Shown here: positions 15,311 to 24,353 of the stretch, in pieces
Layout: the number at the start of each line of letters is the position of its first letter
Numbering within the stretch: position 1 is the first letter of the stretch
Assembly: GCF_001641335.1 (NCBI RefSeq)
Contig: NZ_LVEM01000001.1
Location: forward strand, 904,580 to 968,579
Source: Bradyrhizobium stylosanthis
Lineage (GTDB): Bacteria; Pseudomonadota; Alphaproteobacteria; Rhizobiales; Xanthobacteraceae
Length of the DNA: 64,000 nucleotides
Direction of reading: 5' to 3'
Made by a program: the position numbers and the translations under genes
The notes under the pieces: model-generated
The model's database searches: none
Told to the model about the DNA's origin: nothing
What the model saw: only the letters and a program-made list of their open reading frames with translations

Positions 15311-15895
15311 TCAGCTCTGCTCGGTCTTGTTTTTCGCGGCGCGATCCGATGCCGCGGTGTCGCCGCCGCCGACGCTCATCCGATTGAGGGAGAGCCGCAT
15401 GCCTTGCGTCGGCGCCGGCGCGCGCTTGGAGCTGAGCGTGCGCGAATTCACGCCCATCCAGGAGATTTCCGAGGACAGGCGGCCATATTCGATCTTGGGG
15501 CAGCGGTTCATGACCACCTTGATACCGACCGACTCCGCTTTCGCCGCCGCGGCGTCATCGCGTGCGCCAAGCTGCATCCAGATCACCTTCGGCAACGGGT
15601 CGAGCGTCAGGGCTTCCTCGACTACGGGCATGATGTGGCTGGAGTTGCGGAAAATGTCGATCATGTCGATGGGGCGACCGATGTCGGACAGCGAGGCGAC
15701 GAACGGCTTTCCGAGCAAATCCTTGCCGACATGGCCCGGATTGATCGGGATCATGTCGTAGCCGCGCTGCGCCAGATATTTGAACGCAAAATAGCTCGGT
15801 CGCACGTTCTGCGGCGAGGCGCCGACCATCGCGATCGACTTCACGCTGTTGAGGATGCCGCGGATGTAATTGTCGGGATAGGCGTCGTGGTTCAT
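15311..15895 (-). CDS. CoA-binding domain protein (YccU family)
   Basis: 194 residues. A CoA_binding_2 Rossmann fold covers about residues 10-140: SIAMVGASPQNVRPSYFAFKYLAQRGYDMIPINP is the glycine loop, and WMQLGARDDAAAAKAESVGIKVVMNRCPKIEY holds the conserved NRCPKIE block. The last 45 residues are polar and variable. Members bind CoA but have no established reaction. In Bradyrhizobium it commonly sits upstream of metY, so co-transcription is possible, with 149 bp between them. Confidence 0.85.
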   Translation of the reverse strand: MNHDAYPDNYIRGILNSVKSIAMVGASPQNVRPSYFAFKYLAQRGYDMIPINPGHVGKDLLGKPFVASLSDIGRPIDMIDIFRNSSHIMPVVEEALTLDPLPKVIWMQLGARDDAAAAKAESVGIKVVMNRCPKIEYGRLSSEISWMGVNSRTLSSKRAPAPTQGMRLSLNRMSVGGGDTAASDRAAKNKTEQS

Positions 15896-15912
15896 CTTGT
15901 TCTTTCTCTGAC

Positions 15913-16012
15913 CCTCATGGTGAGGTGCGCGGCACGCGCGTCTCGAACCATGAAGCCGCAGTCGGGCCTCTATCCTTCGAGTCGCCGCGTTCCGCGGCTC
16001 CTCAGGATGAGG
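15913..16012. repeat. Palindromic repeat of the CCTCATGGTGAGG ... CCTCAGGATGAGG type
   Basis: Short hairpin ends CCTCATGGTGAGG and CCTCAGGATGAGG frame a middle with GTCTCGAACCATGA and TCCTTCGAGTCGCCG. This is another dispersed Bradyrhizobium element. It lies between two minus-strand genes, directly after the stop of the enoyl-CoA hydratase gene. Confidence 0.72.
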
Positions 16013-16018
16013 AACTGA

Positions 16019-16843
16019 TTACTCATCCCGCCATGTCGGCGTGCGCTTCTCGATGAAGGCGCCGATGCCTTCCTCGGCGTCGCGTGCCATCATGTTCTCG
16101 GTCATCACCTCTGCGGCATAACGATAGGCATCCGCAAGGCTCATCTCGGCCTGGCGATAGAAGGCCTCCTTGCCGAGCTTGACGGTATAGGCGGATTTCA
16201 GCGCGACCTTCTCGGCGAGCGCGATCGCCGCATCGCGCTCGGTACCGGCGGGCACGACGCGATTGACGAGCCCGATTTCGCGGGCGCGGTCGGCGGTGAC
16301 GGGCTCGCCCGTCAGCAGCATCTCCATCGCCTGCTTGCGCGGCACGTTGCGCGTCAGCGCCACCATCGGCGTCGAGCAGAACAGGCCGATATCGACGCCT
16401 GGCGTGGCGAACGTCGCGTCCTGCGAGGCGATCGCGAGGTCGCAGCTCGCAACCATCTGGCAGCCGGCGGCCGTGGCGATGCCCTGGACGGCGGCGACTG
16501 TCGGCTTCGGCAGATGCACGATCGCCTGCATCATCGCGCTGCAGGCATTCATCATCTCGGCGAAGAAGGCACGGCCGCGGTCCGGGTCCGTGCGGCGGGC
16601 GTTCATTTCCTTGATGTCGTGGCCGGCGGAGAAGGCGGGACCGTTGGCCGCGATCACCACGCCGCGGATGGCCTTGTCGTCGCGGATCTCGTTGAGCTCG
16701 GCATGCAGGGTCGCAATCATCGCCTGCGACAGGCTGTTGCGCGCGGCCGGGCGGTTCAGCGTCAGGACGGCGATGCTGCCCACCGTCTCGCGCAGCAGGA
16801 TCGGCGGTTGCGGGGAGGGGGCACGGGCGGCCTGAACGGACAT
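16019..16843 (-). CDS. Enoyl-CoA hydratase/isomerase family protein (crotonase fold)
   Basis: 274 residues from ATG 16843; an in-frame ATG at 16906 adds 21 residues without family character. The crotonase fold is shown by LTLNRPAARNSLSQAMI, the oxyanion-hole block FSAGHDIKEM, and the second block GIATAAGCQMVASCDLAIAS. The first catalytic Glu position of hydratases (A-G-G-x-E/Q) reads A-A-G-C-Q, so true hydratase activity is not assured. It sits divergent to a thioesterase, which suggests acyl-CoA metabolism. Confidence 0.85.
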   Translation of the reverse strand: MSVQAARAPSPQPPILLRETVGSIAVLTLNRPAARNSLSQAMIATLHAELNEIRDDKAIRGVVIAANGPAFSAGHDIKEMNARRTDPDRGRAFFAEMMNACSAMMQAIVHLPKPTVAAVQGIATAAGCQMVASCDLAIASQDATFATPGVDIGLFCSTPMVALTRNVPRKQAMEMLLTGEPVTADRAREIGLVNRVVPAGTERDAAIALAEKVALKSAYTVKLGKEAFYRQAEMSLADAYRYAAEVMTENMMARDAEEGIGAFIEKRTPTWRDE

Positions 16844-16929
16844 TGACGCGACTTCCGTGGAATGATTGCAATTGGATGACACGGATAACTTAATGTAACA
16901 GGGCAAGCGAAGCGAGGGTGGGGAACAGC

Positions 16930-17358
16930 ATGGCGTTAGCGAAAATGAGCGTGGCCGAGGTCGAGCAGTTTCTGCGCGACGAGTTCCCCCAGGCCTTCAG
17001 CGGCGACGACATCACGATCGAGAGCGCGGACGGCCAGACCTGCCTTTTGCGCCAGCGTTTCAGTGAAAGGATGCTGCGGCCGGGTGGAACGGTCTCCGGC
17101 CCGACGCTGATGGCGCTCGCCGATTTCGCGATGTACGTGGTGCTCCTGTCCGCCATCGGCCCGGTCGGGCTCGCGGTCACCACCAATCTGAACATCAACT
17201 TCCTGCGCAAGGGCCAGCCCGGGCAGGACGTGCTGGCCGAGGCGCGGCTACTCAAGCTCGGCAAGCGCCTGGCGGTGGGGGAGGTAAACCTCCTGTCCGG
17301 GACTTCACCCGACCCGATCGCCCATGTCACCTCGACCTATTCCATTCCAAATGTTTGA
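16930..17358 (+). CDS. PaaI family thioesterase (hotdog fold)
   Basis: 142 residues from ATG 16930, with GAGGGTGGGG upstream; GTG 16918 is an alternative start. The hotdog core is visible in GGTVSGPTLMALADFAMYVVLLSAIG, where the Asp of A-D corresponds to the catalytic acidic residue of PaaI proteins, and in TNLNINFLRKGQPG, the typical substrate-tunnel strand. It would hydrolyse an acyl-CoA, substrate unknown. It is divergent from the enoyl-CoA hydratase gene, with 86 bp between starts, and lies upstream of rplM. Confidence 0.85.
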   Translation: MALAKMSVAEVEQFLRDEFPQAFSGDDITIESADGQTCLLRQRFSERMLRPGGTVSGPTLMALADFAMYVVLLSAIGPVGLAVTTNLNINFLRKGQPGQDVLAEARLLKLGKRLAVGEVNLLSGTSPDPIAHVTSTYSIPNV

Positions 17359-17430
17359 GCTTTTCGCAGGTAATATAGCACCGTATTTTTAAACCATTGA
17401 TTTTGCTTCAGTAATTTGCGTCATCGGGCA

Positions 17431-17459
17431 TTGACCGTTGCGCGGCGTTTCTCTAGAAA
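17431..17459 (+). promoter_or_regulatory. Strong sigma-70-type promoter for rplM-rpsI
   Basis: TTGACC (17431-17436) and TAGAAA (17454-17459) are separated by exactly 17 bp. Transcription would start near 17466 and leave a leader of about 50 bases before the rplM start. A ribosomal-protein operon is expected to have such a promoter. Confidence 0.6.
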
Positions 17460-17517
17460 CCCGGGCAGTCCGGTGCGGTTGTTCGCGCCGATGCTCCCCG
17501 TCCACGGAAACTCTGAC

Positions 17518-17982
17518 ATGAAAACCTTTTCGGCAAAGCCGGCTGAGGTGACGAAGAAGTGGGTGCTGATCGACGCCAAGGGTCTGGTCGTCGGCCGTCT
17601 CGCCACCATCGTTGCCATGCGCCTGCGCGGCAAGCACCTCCCGACCTACACCCCGCACGTTGATTGCGGCGACAACGTCATCATCATCAACGCGCAGCAT
17701 GCGGTCCTCACCGGTCGCAAGCGCGAGCAGAAGACCTATTACAAGCACACCGGCTACGTCGGTCACGTCAAGGAGCGCACCGCGCGCCAGATTCTCGAGG
17801 GCAAGCACCCCGAGCGCGTGCTCGAGAAGGCCGTCGAGCGCATGATCCCCCGTGGTCCGCTCGGTCGCGTGCAGATGGGCAACCTCCGTGTCTACGGCGG
17901 CGCCGATCATCCGCACGAGGCGCAGCAGCCCGAGAAGATCGACATCGCCAAGTTGAACCGCAAGAACACGAGGGCCGCATAA
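17518..17982 (+). CDS. rplM: 50S ribosomal protein L13
   Basis: 154 residues, usual length for L13. The start at ATG 17518 gives the alphaproteobacterial N-terminus [11 protein letters not shown]. Typical blocks are [36 protein letters not shown] and [12 protein letters not shown]13 binds 23S rRNA early in assembly of the large subunit. It is followed by rpsI after one base, the universal L13-S9 pair. Confidence 0.97.
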   Translation: MKTFSAKPAEVTKKWVLIDAKGLVVGRLATIVAMRLRGKHLPTYTPHVDCGDNVIIINAQHAVLTGRKREQKTYYKHTGYVGHVKERTARQILEGKHPERVLEKAVERMIPRGPLGRVQMGNLRVYGGADHPHEAQQPEKIDIAKLNRKNTRAA

Positions 17983-17983
17983 C

Positions 17984-18463
17984 ATGGCCGAATCCATCCA
18001 GTCGCTCGACCAGCTCTCGCAGCTCAAGACTGCGGCGGCGCCCGATGCGCCCAAGCACGAGAAGAAGGTCGACAAGTTCAACCGCGCCTATGCCACCGGC
18101 AAGCGCAAGGACGCGGTCGCCCGCGTGTGGATCAAGCCGGGCGCCGGCAAGGTCACCGTGAACTCGCGCGAGGTCGAGGTCTATTTCGCCCGTCCCGTGC
18201 TGCGCATGATGATCGAGCAGCCGTTCTCGGTGGCCCAGCGTTCGGGCCAGTACGACGTGATCTGCACGGTCGCCGGCGGCGGTCTGTCCGGCCAGGCCGG
18301 CGCGGTCCGTCACGGCATCTCCAAGGCGCTCACCTATTTCGAGCCGGAGCTGCGCTCCGTGCTCAAGAAGGGCGGCTTCCTCACCCGCGACTCGCGCGTG
18401 GTCGAGCGTAAGAAGTACGGCAAGGCCAAGGCCCGCCGGTCCTTCCAGTTCTCGAAGCGTTAA
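17984..18463 (+). CDS. rpsI: 30S ribosomal protein S9
   Basis: 159 residues with an alphaproteobacterial N-terminal extension of about 30 residues before [21 protein letters not shown]. The C-terminal tail [18 protein letters not shown] reaches the decoding site and contacts P-site tRNA. It is translationally coupled to rplM, which ends one base before, and a rho-independent terminator follows. Confidence 0.97.
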   Translation: MAESIQSLDQLSQLKTAAAPDAPKHEKKVDKFNRAYATGKRKDAVARVWIKPGAGKVTVNSREVEVYFARPVLRMMIEQPFSVAQRSGQYDVICTVAGGGLSGQAGAVRHGISKALTYFEPELRSVLKKGGFLTRDSRVVERKKYGKAKARRSFQFSKR

Positions 18464-18509
18464 TCGCTTCGGTCGCATTCGCCGCGAAAGCGGCTTCAAT
18501 GAGATGCAA

Positions 18510-18537
18510 AAGGGCGCTGATTTCAGCGCCCTTTTTG
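18510..18537 (+). terminator. Rho-independent terminator of rplM-rpsI
   Basis: AAGGGCGCTG-ATTT-CAGCGCCCTT forms a 10-bp GC-rich stem followed by a T run (CCTTTTTGTTG). It is 47 bases after the rpsI stop. Confidence 0.88.
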
Positions 18538-18692
18538 TTGTTCGTTTGTATGCAAATTGACGACGAGTTTCTGGAAAAGTTGGGGCTGCGCGAAAACCTG
18601 AATGGAACCCGCGGGACATAGCGTCGCATTCGGAAGGGCGCGCAAATCGGATGTGCCGATCGCGTAACTGCTATGTTTTCAAGGGGGCCGAC

Positions 18693-19913
18693 ATGATGTC
18701 GCTCGATAGCATCACGCTCTATTTGGTTGCCACCATGGTTGCCGCATTGCTCGGCGCCATGATGGTGTTCTTCGGCAAGCAGGAAAACAGTCCTGCGCTG
18801 AAATGGTGGGGCACCGCCTATCTGCTCGGTGCGACCTCCGTCGCGTTGTGGACGGCGGCCGGCGACAAGCTCGGCCCGCATCTCTACCTCGCGTTAAATG
18901 CCGTCGGCTTCGTGGCCTGCGGCATGGTGTGGAATGCGGCGCGCGTCTTCCACGGCCGCAAGCCGAACTGGCCCGGTCTCGTGCTCGGCGCGCTCGCCTG
19001 GGTCGCCGCCGTCTCGCTGCTCGATCCGGCGGCGTCCATGCTGCGCATGATCATCGGCGCGGGCATCGTCTCGGTGTATGCGGCGCTGACCGCGAGCGAG
19101 CTCTGGGTCGAGCGGCGCAAGAGCCTGCAGCGGCGCTGGCCAGCCTTCGTCGTGCCGGTGATGCACGGCTGCGTCCTGATGCTGCCGATCCTGATCGGCA
19201 GCTTCCTGCGTCCGCACGACGCCGGCTTCTCCTCCAGCATCTGGGTCACCGTGTTCGCGGTCGAGATCGTGCTCTATGCCGTCGGCACCGTGTTCGTGAT
19301 CTTCATGCTGGTGTCCGAACGCACCGTCACTGCGCACCGGACCGCGGCGTCGACCGATCCGCTCACCGGCATGCTGAACCGACGCGGCTTCTCCGAAGCC
19401 TGCGGCCGCGTGATCGATCGCGAGGCCAAGGCCGGACGTCCCGTCACCGTGATGATCTTCGACATCGACCACTTCAAGTCGATCAACGACCGCTTCGGTC
19501 ATCCCGCCGGCGACGAGATGCTGAGGCTGTTCTCGACGGTCGTCGTCAACAATTTGCGCATCTCCGACCTCTCGGGCCGCATCGGCGGCGAGGAGTTCGC
19601 GGCTTTGCTGCCGTGCTCGCTGGAGGAGGGTGTGCTGGTGGCCGAGCGCGTGCGCGAAGCCTTCGAGACCTCCGGCGTCGTGGTTGACGAAGGCCCGGTC
19701 GACACCACCGTCAGCATCGGCGTCGCCGGCGGTCCTGCCGGCACCGAGCTCGAGGTGCTGCTGGCCTCGGCCGACACCGCGCTCTACCAGGCCAAGCGCG
19801 GCGGCCGTAACCGCGTCGAGGCGGCGGAGGAGCTGCCGCTGTCGCTGGAGAACTGGCGCCGCCAGAGCGCGGCGCGGGTCGGTGCGCCGCAGGCGCGTCC
19901 GGTCACGGCGTGA
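18693..19913 (+). CDS. Membrane-bound diguanylate cyclase (GGDEF)
   Basis: 406 residues from ATG 18693 (18696 is an adjacent ATG). The N-terminal half has six hydrophobic segments and no named sensor domain. The C-terminal GGDEF domain (about residues 225-385) carries DPLTGMLNRRG, FDIDHFKSINDRFGHPAGDE and the active-site block RIGGEEF. An RxxD inhibitory site (RISD) lies five residues before GGEEF, so product inhibition by c-di-GMP is expected. It makes c-di-GMP from two GTP. There is no EAL domain. The neighbours give no pathway. Confidence 0.93.
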   Translation: MMSLDSITLYLVATMVAALLGAMMVFFGKQENSPALKWWGTAYLLGATSVALWTAAGDKLGPHLYLALNAVGFVACGMVWNAARVFHGRKPNWPGLVLGALAWVAAVSLLDPAASMLRMIIGAGIVSVYAALTASELWVERRKSLQRRWPAFVVPVMHGCVLMLPILIGSFLRPHDAGFSSSIWVTVFAVEIVLYAVGTVFVIFMLVSERTVTAHRTAASTDPLTGMLNRRGFSEACGRVIDREAKAGRPVTVMIFDIDHFKSINDRFGHPAGDEMLRLFSTVVVNNLRISDLSGRIGGEEFAALLPCSLEEGVLVAERVREAFETSGVVVDEGPVDTTVSIGVAGGPAGTELEVLLASADTALYQAKRGGRNRVEAAEELPLSLENWRRQSAARVGAPQARPVTA

Positions 19914-19972
19914 ACCCAAGGGCGGCCCTGCGGTAAGCCGCTGTTTACCATTCGATCCCTACCATTGCGGTC

Positions 19973-20209
19973 ATGGAATCGATCCGTCGACAGACCCCGC
20001 AGGCCGCCCTGATGTCGCTCGAAGCCCACGCGGCGTCGGCGCGGAGCGGCTTTGCCTGCCTGTTCTCGACAGCGGAGGAATACGAGACCGCGCTGATCAC
20101 CGAGCGCCGCGCCCAGGGACGCTACACGCAGGGACGCAGCTACTGGCCGGTCGCGCTGTTCATCGGTTGCACCCTGATCGTCCTGGGCACCGCGCTGCTG
20201 TTCTCCTGA
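19973..20209 (+). CDS. Small single-span membrane protein of unknown function
   Basis: 78 residues: a polar N-terminal part (QTPQAALMSLEAHAASARSGFACLFSTAEEYE), a basic stretch, and one C-terminal membrane segment WPVALFIGCTLIVLGTALLFS. The ATG lies 60 bp after the diguanylate cyclase and a terminator follows, so it may be the second gene of that unit. I do not recognise the family. Confidence 0.65.
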   Translation: MESIRRQTPQAALMSLEAHAASARSGFACLFSTAEEYETALITERRAQGRYTQGRSYWPVALFIGCTLIVLGTALLFS

Positions 20210-20233
20210 GAGGGACGCATTTGGGGCCGGGCA

Positions 20234-20256
20234 GGGCGCCGTTTCGGCGCCTTTTT
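20234..20256 (+). terminator. Rho-independent terminator
   Basis: GGGCGCCG-TTT-CGGCGCC with a following T run (TTTTTCTTTG). It is about 25 bases after the stop of the 78-residue membrane protein. Confidence 0.85.
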
Positions 20257-20311
20257 CTTTGTCCATGGCTGCGGTAGACACGCCCATCGAACAACAAAGG
20301 GTGGAAAACCG

Positions 20312-20608
20312 ATGGTCACCGAGATCGCGCAAATCGACGTCAAGCCGGGCAGCGAGAAGGATTTTGAAGCCGCCGTCGCCAAGGCCAAGGCGGCCTTCGG
20401 CCGTTCCAAGGGCTTTCATGGCTTCGAGCTGCACAAGTCGATCGAGAAGCCGCAGCGCTACCGGCTGATGGTGAAGTGGGCAACGCTGGAGAACCACACC
20501 GTCGACTTCCGCGGCTCGGAGAATTTCACCGAGTGGCGTGGCCTCGTCGGCCAGTATTTTGCCGCGCCCCCGGAGGTCGAGCACACCGAGACCGTGCTGA
20601 CCACCTAA
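20312..20608 (+). CDS. Antibiotic biosynthesis monooxygenase (ABM) domain protein
   Basis: 98 residues, the length of a single dimeric alpha/beta-barrel ABM domain. Features are EIAQIDVKPGSEKDFEAAVAKA at the start and GFELHKSIEKPQRYRLMVKWATLENHTVDFR in the middle, the usual ABM pattern with a Trp in the second half. Members include cofactor-free monooxygenases and heme-degrading enzymes, but many are uncharacterised. AAGGGTGG precedes the ATG. It converges with the AI-2E-family gene, 6 bp apart. Confidence 0.85.
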   Translation: MVTEIAQIDVKPGSEKDFEAAVAKAKAAFGRSKGFHGFELHKSIEKPQRYRLMVKWATLENHTVDFRGSENFTEWRGLVGQYFAAPPEVEHTETVLTT

Positions 20609-20614
20609 GAGGGA

Positions 20615-21751
20615 TCACGCCGCCTCCGCCAGAGGCGGCGCCTCATACGTCTTGAAATGGTCGATCATGACCTTGGCGATGGCGACCAGCGGGAGCGCCA
20701 GCGCGAGACCCCAGATTCCGAACACCACGCCAAGCAGGATCTGGAACGCGAACAGCGTCGCCGGCGGGATGTCGAGCGCCTGGCGCTGCAGGATCGGCGT
20801 CAGCACGTAGCTCTCCATGGCATGCACGCCCATGAAGAGCAGGAACGCCGACAGCGCCGGGATCCAACCCGAGGCGAGGCTCGCCAGCACCACGACCACA
20901 CCGGCGATGATGGCGCCGACGGTCGGGATGAAAGCAAGCAGGCCGGCCTGAATCCCCAGGATGAACGAGCCGGGAATGCCGATGATGGCAAGCCCGATCC
21001 AGGTCACGGCGCCGACCGCGATCATCACCACGATCTGCGCGATCAGCCAGCGCTCCAGCGTCTCGCCGATCCGGTCGATGATCAGGGCGACGCGAGTGCG
21101 GTGCCCGGCGGGTGCGAGGAACAGCAGGCCGTCGTGGTAGACGCCGGGCTGGGCGGCAAAGGCGAGCCCGAGGAACAGCACGATGAAGATGTTGCCGACG
21201 GCGCTGATCGCGCCGAACAGCACCTTGAAGGTCTGACTGACGATCGCCCCGCCGCTCGAGGCGAGCGCGCCGGCGCCGCCCGGCAATCCGCCATGCGGGG
21301 CCGGGCTCGGGGCCGGCGCCGTGCTGTCCTCGCTGGATGCCGCGGGCGCGGCATTGCCGAGATCGAAGACGCTGGTGTCGATGCCGTGGCTCTCGAGGAA
21401 GGACCGGACGTTGCTGATCTGCGACTTGATGGTCTTGCTCAGCACCGAGGCCTGCTCCGCGATGGTGGCGCCGCCGAGATAGGCGACGCCGGCGAGCAGC
21501 ACCGCAAGCACGACGCAGACGATCGCGAGCCGTACCGCGTGGGGCAGATGTACGCGCCGCCCCAGCGCAATGGTCAGCGCATTGAGGCCGACGCCGAGCA
21601 GCATGCCGGTGAAGATCAGCAGCAGGGTCGTCGCGAAATACCAGGTGAAGACCAGCATGGCCGCGAACAGGACGACACCGATGCCGCCGACCGAAATCGC
21701 CCAGGCAAGATCGCTGCGGGTCCGGGGCCGTTCATCTCTGGAAATGCTCAC
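20615..21751 (-). CDS. AI-2E family transporter (PerM/TqsA-like permease)
   Basis: 378 residues; the start is GTG 21751. The topology is two N-terminal helices, a long polar loop (about 90-165, with a Pro/Ala-rich insert PAPSPAPHGGLPGG), then five to six C-terminal helices. The C-terminal block with FIPTVGAIIAGVVVVLASL and AMESYVLTPILQRQALDIPP is the AI-2E_transport signature. Family members export AI-2 or act as Na+/H+ antiporters, and the substrate here is not known. Confidence 0.9.
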   Translation of the reverse strand: MSISRDERPRTRSDLAWAISVGGIGVVLFAAMLVFTWYFATTLLLIFTGMLLGVGLNALTIALGRRVHLPHAVRLAIVCVVLAVLLAGVAYLGGATIAEQASVLSKTIKSQISNVRSFLESHGIDTSVFDLGNAAPAASSEDSTAPAPSPAPHGGLPGGAGALASSGGAIVSQTFKVLFGAISAVGNIFIVLFLGLAFAAQPGVYHDGLLFLAPAGHRTRVALIIDRIGETLERWLIAQIVVMIAVGAVTWIGLAIIGIPGSFILGIQAGLLAFIPTVGAIIAGVVVVLASLASGWIPALSAFLLFMGVHAMESYVLTPILQRQALDIPPATLFAFQILLGVVFGIWGLALALPLVAIAKVMIDHFKTYEAPPLAEAA

Positions 21752-21886
21752 ATCGGGTCCTTTTCAGCGTACCGCGCGCTGCACTCTTTCGACAAACGCG
21801 CTTCCGATCAAGGCCGCGTCAACGCGCTGGTTTGACGCTGCAGCGCGAACGGTGCAGAGCGATGAGAAAGAACAGGTGGGGGGCGC

Positions 21887-22615
21887 TTGAGTTTCATCAG
21901 CAAATGGGCCGGTCTGCTCGGGCTTCTGGCCGTGCTCGTGATCGGGGACCAGATCCGGATCAACCGGCCCGGGCACAAATACCGTCTGACGGTCGAGGTG
22001 GCGACGCCCGACGGGATCAGGACCGCATCAGGCATTCTCGCCGTGGTGCCCGACCGCAACTACAACCGCGGCGGCCGCACCACGATGCGCGGGGAGGCGG
22101 TGTTCGTGGACCTCGGCCAAGACGGCGGCAAAGATCGCGGCAAGGGCAAGAACCTGGTGGTGCTGCTGGCACATCGGCAGGGCGACAAGCTCGATCTCGA
22201 CGACATCAACTATGTGGCGCTCCGCGCCTACGGTGCCGCGCGCGGCAACCGCGTCTCGTTCAACGACATCAGCCGGCAGACCGGCATTGTCCCGGTGCAG
22301 GGGGACCTGATCCCGGTGCTGGTGAGCTTTGGTGATCCCGCCGACCCCGCGAGCGCGCGTCTTGTCGCCAGCGACCAGGCGGACGCGGTCCTGGGCGATG
22401 GCTACGCCATCCGCGGCCTCACCGCCGAGGTGGTGCCCAACGGGTTCTGGCCGATCGATTTCGGGGGCGTGCTCGGAGAGCCCGTGACGCGCGGAATTGA
22501 TGCGAAACTGCCCTGGCTGGCCACGCCGGGCGACCCCGCGGCGACCGCCCTGAAGGCCGCCGGCCTGCCTGCGGCGGGGGCAATTGAGGCCCGGGAGGCA
22601 TTTGCGCGAAAATAG
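21887..22615 (+). CDS. Conserved hypothetical protein with one N-terminal membrane anchor
   Basis: 242 residues. The start is TTG 21887 behind AGGTGGGGGG, since no ATG in this frame fits. An N-terminal hydrophobic segment WAGLLGLLAVLVIGD would export or anchor the rest. The remainder has beta-rich segments (YRLTVEVATPDG, TTMRGEAVFVDLG, KNLVVLLAHRQGDKLD) and a Lys/Gly/Asp-rich turn. I do not recognise a domain. The divergent neighbour is the AI-2E-family permease. Confidence 0.7.
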   Translation: MSFISKWAGLLGLLAVLVIGDQIRINRPGHKYRLTVEVATPDGIRTASGILAVVPDRNYNRGGRTTMRGEAVFVDLGQDGGKDRGKGKNLVVLLAHRQGDKLDLDDINYVALRAYGAARGNRVSFNDISRQTGIVPVQGDLIPVLVSFGDPADPASARLVASDQADAVLGDGYAIRGLTAEVVPNGFWPIDFGGVLGEPVTRGIDAKLPWLATPGDPAATALKAAGLPAAGAIEAREAFARK

Positions 22616-22704
22616 CATTGCCGTCCCGCGATCCCTTCAGTTGAATTTGTTCCATCCCAAGGGCATCTTTGGAGAATCTTGTTGCGGGGAGGTCGGAACG
22701 GGAG

Positions 22705-23478
22705 ATGAGAAAGCCGGTCGTCGGCGTGATTGGGAATTCCCATCGCGTCGAGAATCGATTTCAGGTCCAGATGGTCGGCGAGCGAAATTTGCGCGCCGTG
22801 GCCGAGGTCTCCGGCGGCTTGCCGGTGATGTTCGCGGGCTCCCCTGATATCACCGACATCGCCGCACTGCTCGATACGGTCGACGGCATCGTCCTCACCG
22901 GGGCTCGTGCCAACGTGCATCCGACCCGTTTCAACGTCGACCCCTGCGAGAAGCACGAGCCCTACGACATCCATCGCGACGAGGTGGCGCTGGCGCTCTC
23001 GCTTGCCTGCGTTGCCCGCGGCATCCCGCTGTTCGGCATCTGCCGCGGCCTGCAGGAGATGAACGTCGCCTTCGGCGGCTCGCTGCATCCCGAAATCCGC
23101 GAAATTCCCGGCCGCATGAACCACCGCATGCCCCGGCTCGAGAACGGCGAGATCCATCCCGATCCGACCGTGGTGTTCGCCGACCGTCATGACGTCGCCC
23201 TCACGCCCGGCGGCGCATTCGCGACGCTCCTGGGGTGCGAGAAGATCAGGGTCAATTCGCTGCACGGCCAGGGTATCCTCGACCCCGGCAAGCGCGTGCT
23301 GATCGAGGGCGTCGCCGAGGACGGCACCATCGAGGCGATCCGCATCGCGGAGGCCCCGACCTTTGCGCTCGGTGTGCAGTGGCACGCCGAGTACGACCCG
23401 CAGCGCAACCCGATCAACCGAAAACTGTTCGAGGCCTTTGGCGAGGCGCTGGTGGCGCGGCAGAGGACGGCGGCTTAG
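22705..23478 (+). CDS. Gamma-glutamyl-gamma-aminobutyrate hydrolase family protein (peptidase C26, class I GATase fold)
   Basis: 257 residues from ATG 22705. The fold is that of class I glutamine amidotransferases used as hydrolases. The nucleophile Cys is in LFGICRGLQEMN, the catalytic His in LGVQWHAEYDP, and TVDGIVLTGARANVHP is the PuuD-like substrate loop. PuuD cleaves gamma-glutamyl-GABA in putrescine breakdown. No other puu gene is near, so the natural substrate is open. Confidence 0.9.
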   Translation: MRKPVVGVIGNSHRVENRFQVQMVGERNLRAVAEVSGGLPVMFAGSPDITDIAALLDTVDGIVLTGARANVHPTRFNVDPCEKHEPYDIHRDEVALALSLACVARGIPLFGICRGLQEMNVAFGGSLHPEIREIPGRMNHRMPRLENGEIHPDPTVVFADRHDVALTPGGAFATLLGCEKIRVNSLHGQGILDPGKRVLIEGVAEDGTIEAIRIAEAPTFALGVQWHAEYDPQRNPINRKLFEAFGEALVARQRTAA

Positions 23479-23549
23479 CTCAAGGCTCCGTCCCGGACGC
23501 GTTGCAACGTTCTGCTGCACGGGGCCGGGACCAAGCGCAGGCTCGCGCA

Positions 23550-24353
23550 TCAAGGCGTGAGCTTTGCGACATAGGCATTGACGGGGTCGGCGTAGCCCTT
23601 GAGAAGCAGGCTGCGCTGCTCGGCGGCAATGCCGGGCGGTGCGTCCTCCCGGACCACCGAACTGATGACCATCTCGCCGCCCTTGGCCGCAGCGACCAGC
23701 CGCGCGCAGAAGTTCATGGGGTCTCCGAGCGCGGCAAACTGGTAGTTGCCGTCCTCCACGCCGATCGAGCCGACAAACGTCTTGCCCGCATGCACGCCGA
23801 CGCCAATGGAAAGCCAGGGGCCCGCGGGATCGTCATGTCCGGTCGCGCGCAGAAGTGCGAGCCCGGCCTTGACCGCGTGCCGGCGATAGTCGCTGCCTGA
23901 AAAGCCGGGCAGGAAAATTCCGATCACCTCGTCGCCGACCATCTTGTCGACCACGGCGTCGGTCTCGGCAAATACCTCGGTGGCCACCCGGAAAAAGCGC
24001 TGCATGAGCGCGGCAAACTCGGTTGGGCCCATGCGCGCAGCGAGTTGGGTCGATCCCCGCACGTCGGCATAGAGCATCGCGATCTCGATCTCGGCGCCGC
24101 CGCGCTCCTTGGCGAGCACCGCCTCGCACTGCTCGCAGATATGCGGGTTGCGGCGCCATGGCCGGAAGCCTGCAAGCCGTAAGGCCGGTGCGGTGAAGCC
24201 GTCGAAACCCACGCAGCAGAGCCGGCAGCGGTTATCGGCCGTCGGCGACAGCATGCGCATCACCGCGCGGCCGCGGCGGAGCGAAGGGTGCTCGCCGGAC
24301 AGCATCTGCTGCCAGAAGGCATTGCGATCCTGATCGCCTGCGAGGTCCGACAT
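23550..24353 (-). CDS. Class III adenylate/guanylate cyclase with N-terminal Cys-pair module
   Basis: 267 residues from ATG 24353; an upstream in-frame extension to 24482 looks non-coding. The cyclase domain (about residues 90-260) has the metal-binding block IAMLYADVRGSTQLAARM, where the first Asp binds metal, and the second block DKMVGDEVIGIFLPGF with the second Asp. The later GVHAGKTFVGSIG holds the family glycines. Before it lie CRLCCVGF and CEQC, a four- or five-Cys arrangement that could bind zinc or an iron-sulfur cluster, or be redox active. It would make cAMP or cGMP. Confidence 0.87.
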   Translation of the reverse strand: MSDLAGDQDRNAFWQQMLSGEHPSLRRGRAVMRMLSPTADNRCRLCCVGFDGFTAPALRLAGFRPWRRNPHICEQCEAVLAKERGGAEIEIAMLYADVRGSTQLAARMGPTEFAALMQRFFRVATEVFAETDAVVDKMVGDEVIGIFLPGFSGSDYRRHAVKAGLALLRATGHDDPAGPWLSIGVGVHAGKTFVGSIGVEDGNYQFAALGDPMNFCARLVAAAKGGEMVISSVVREDAPPGIAAEQRSLLLKGYADPVNAYVAKLTP

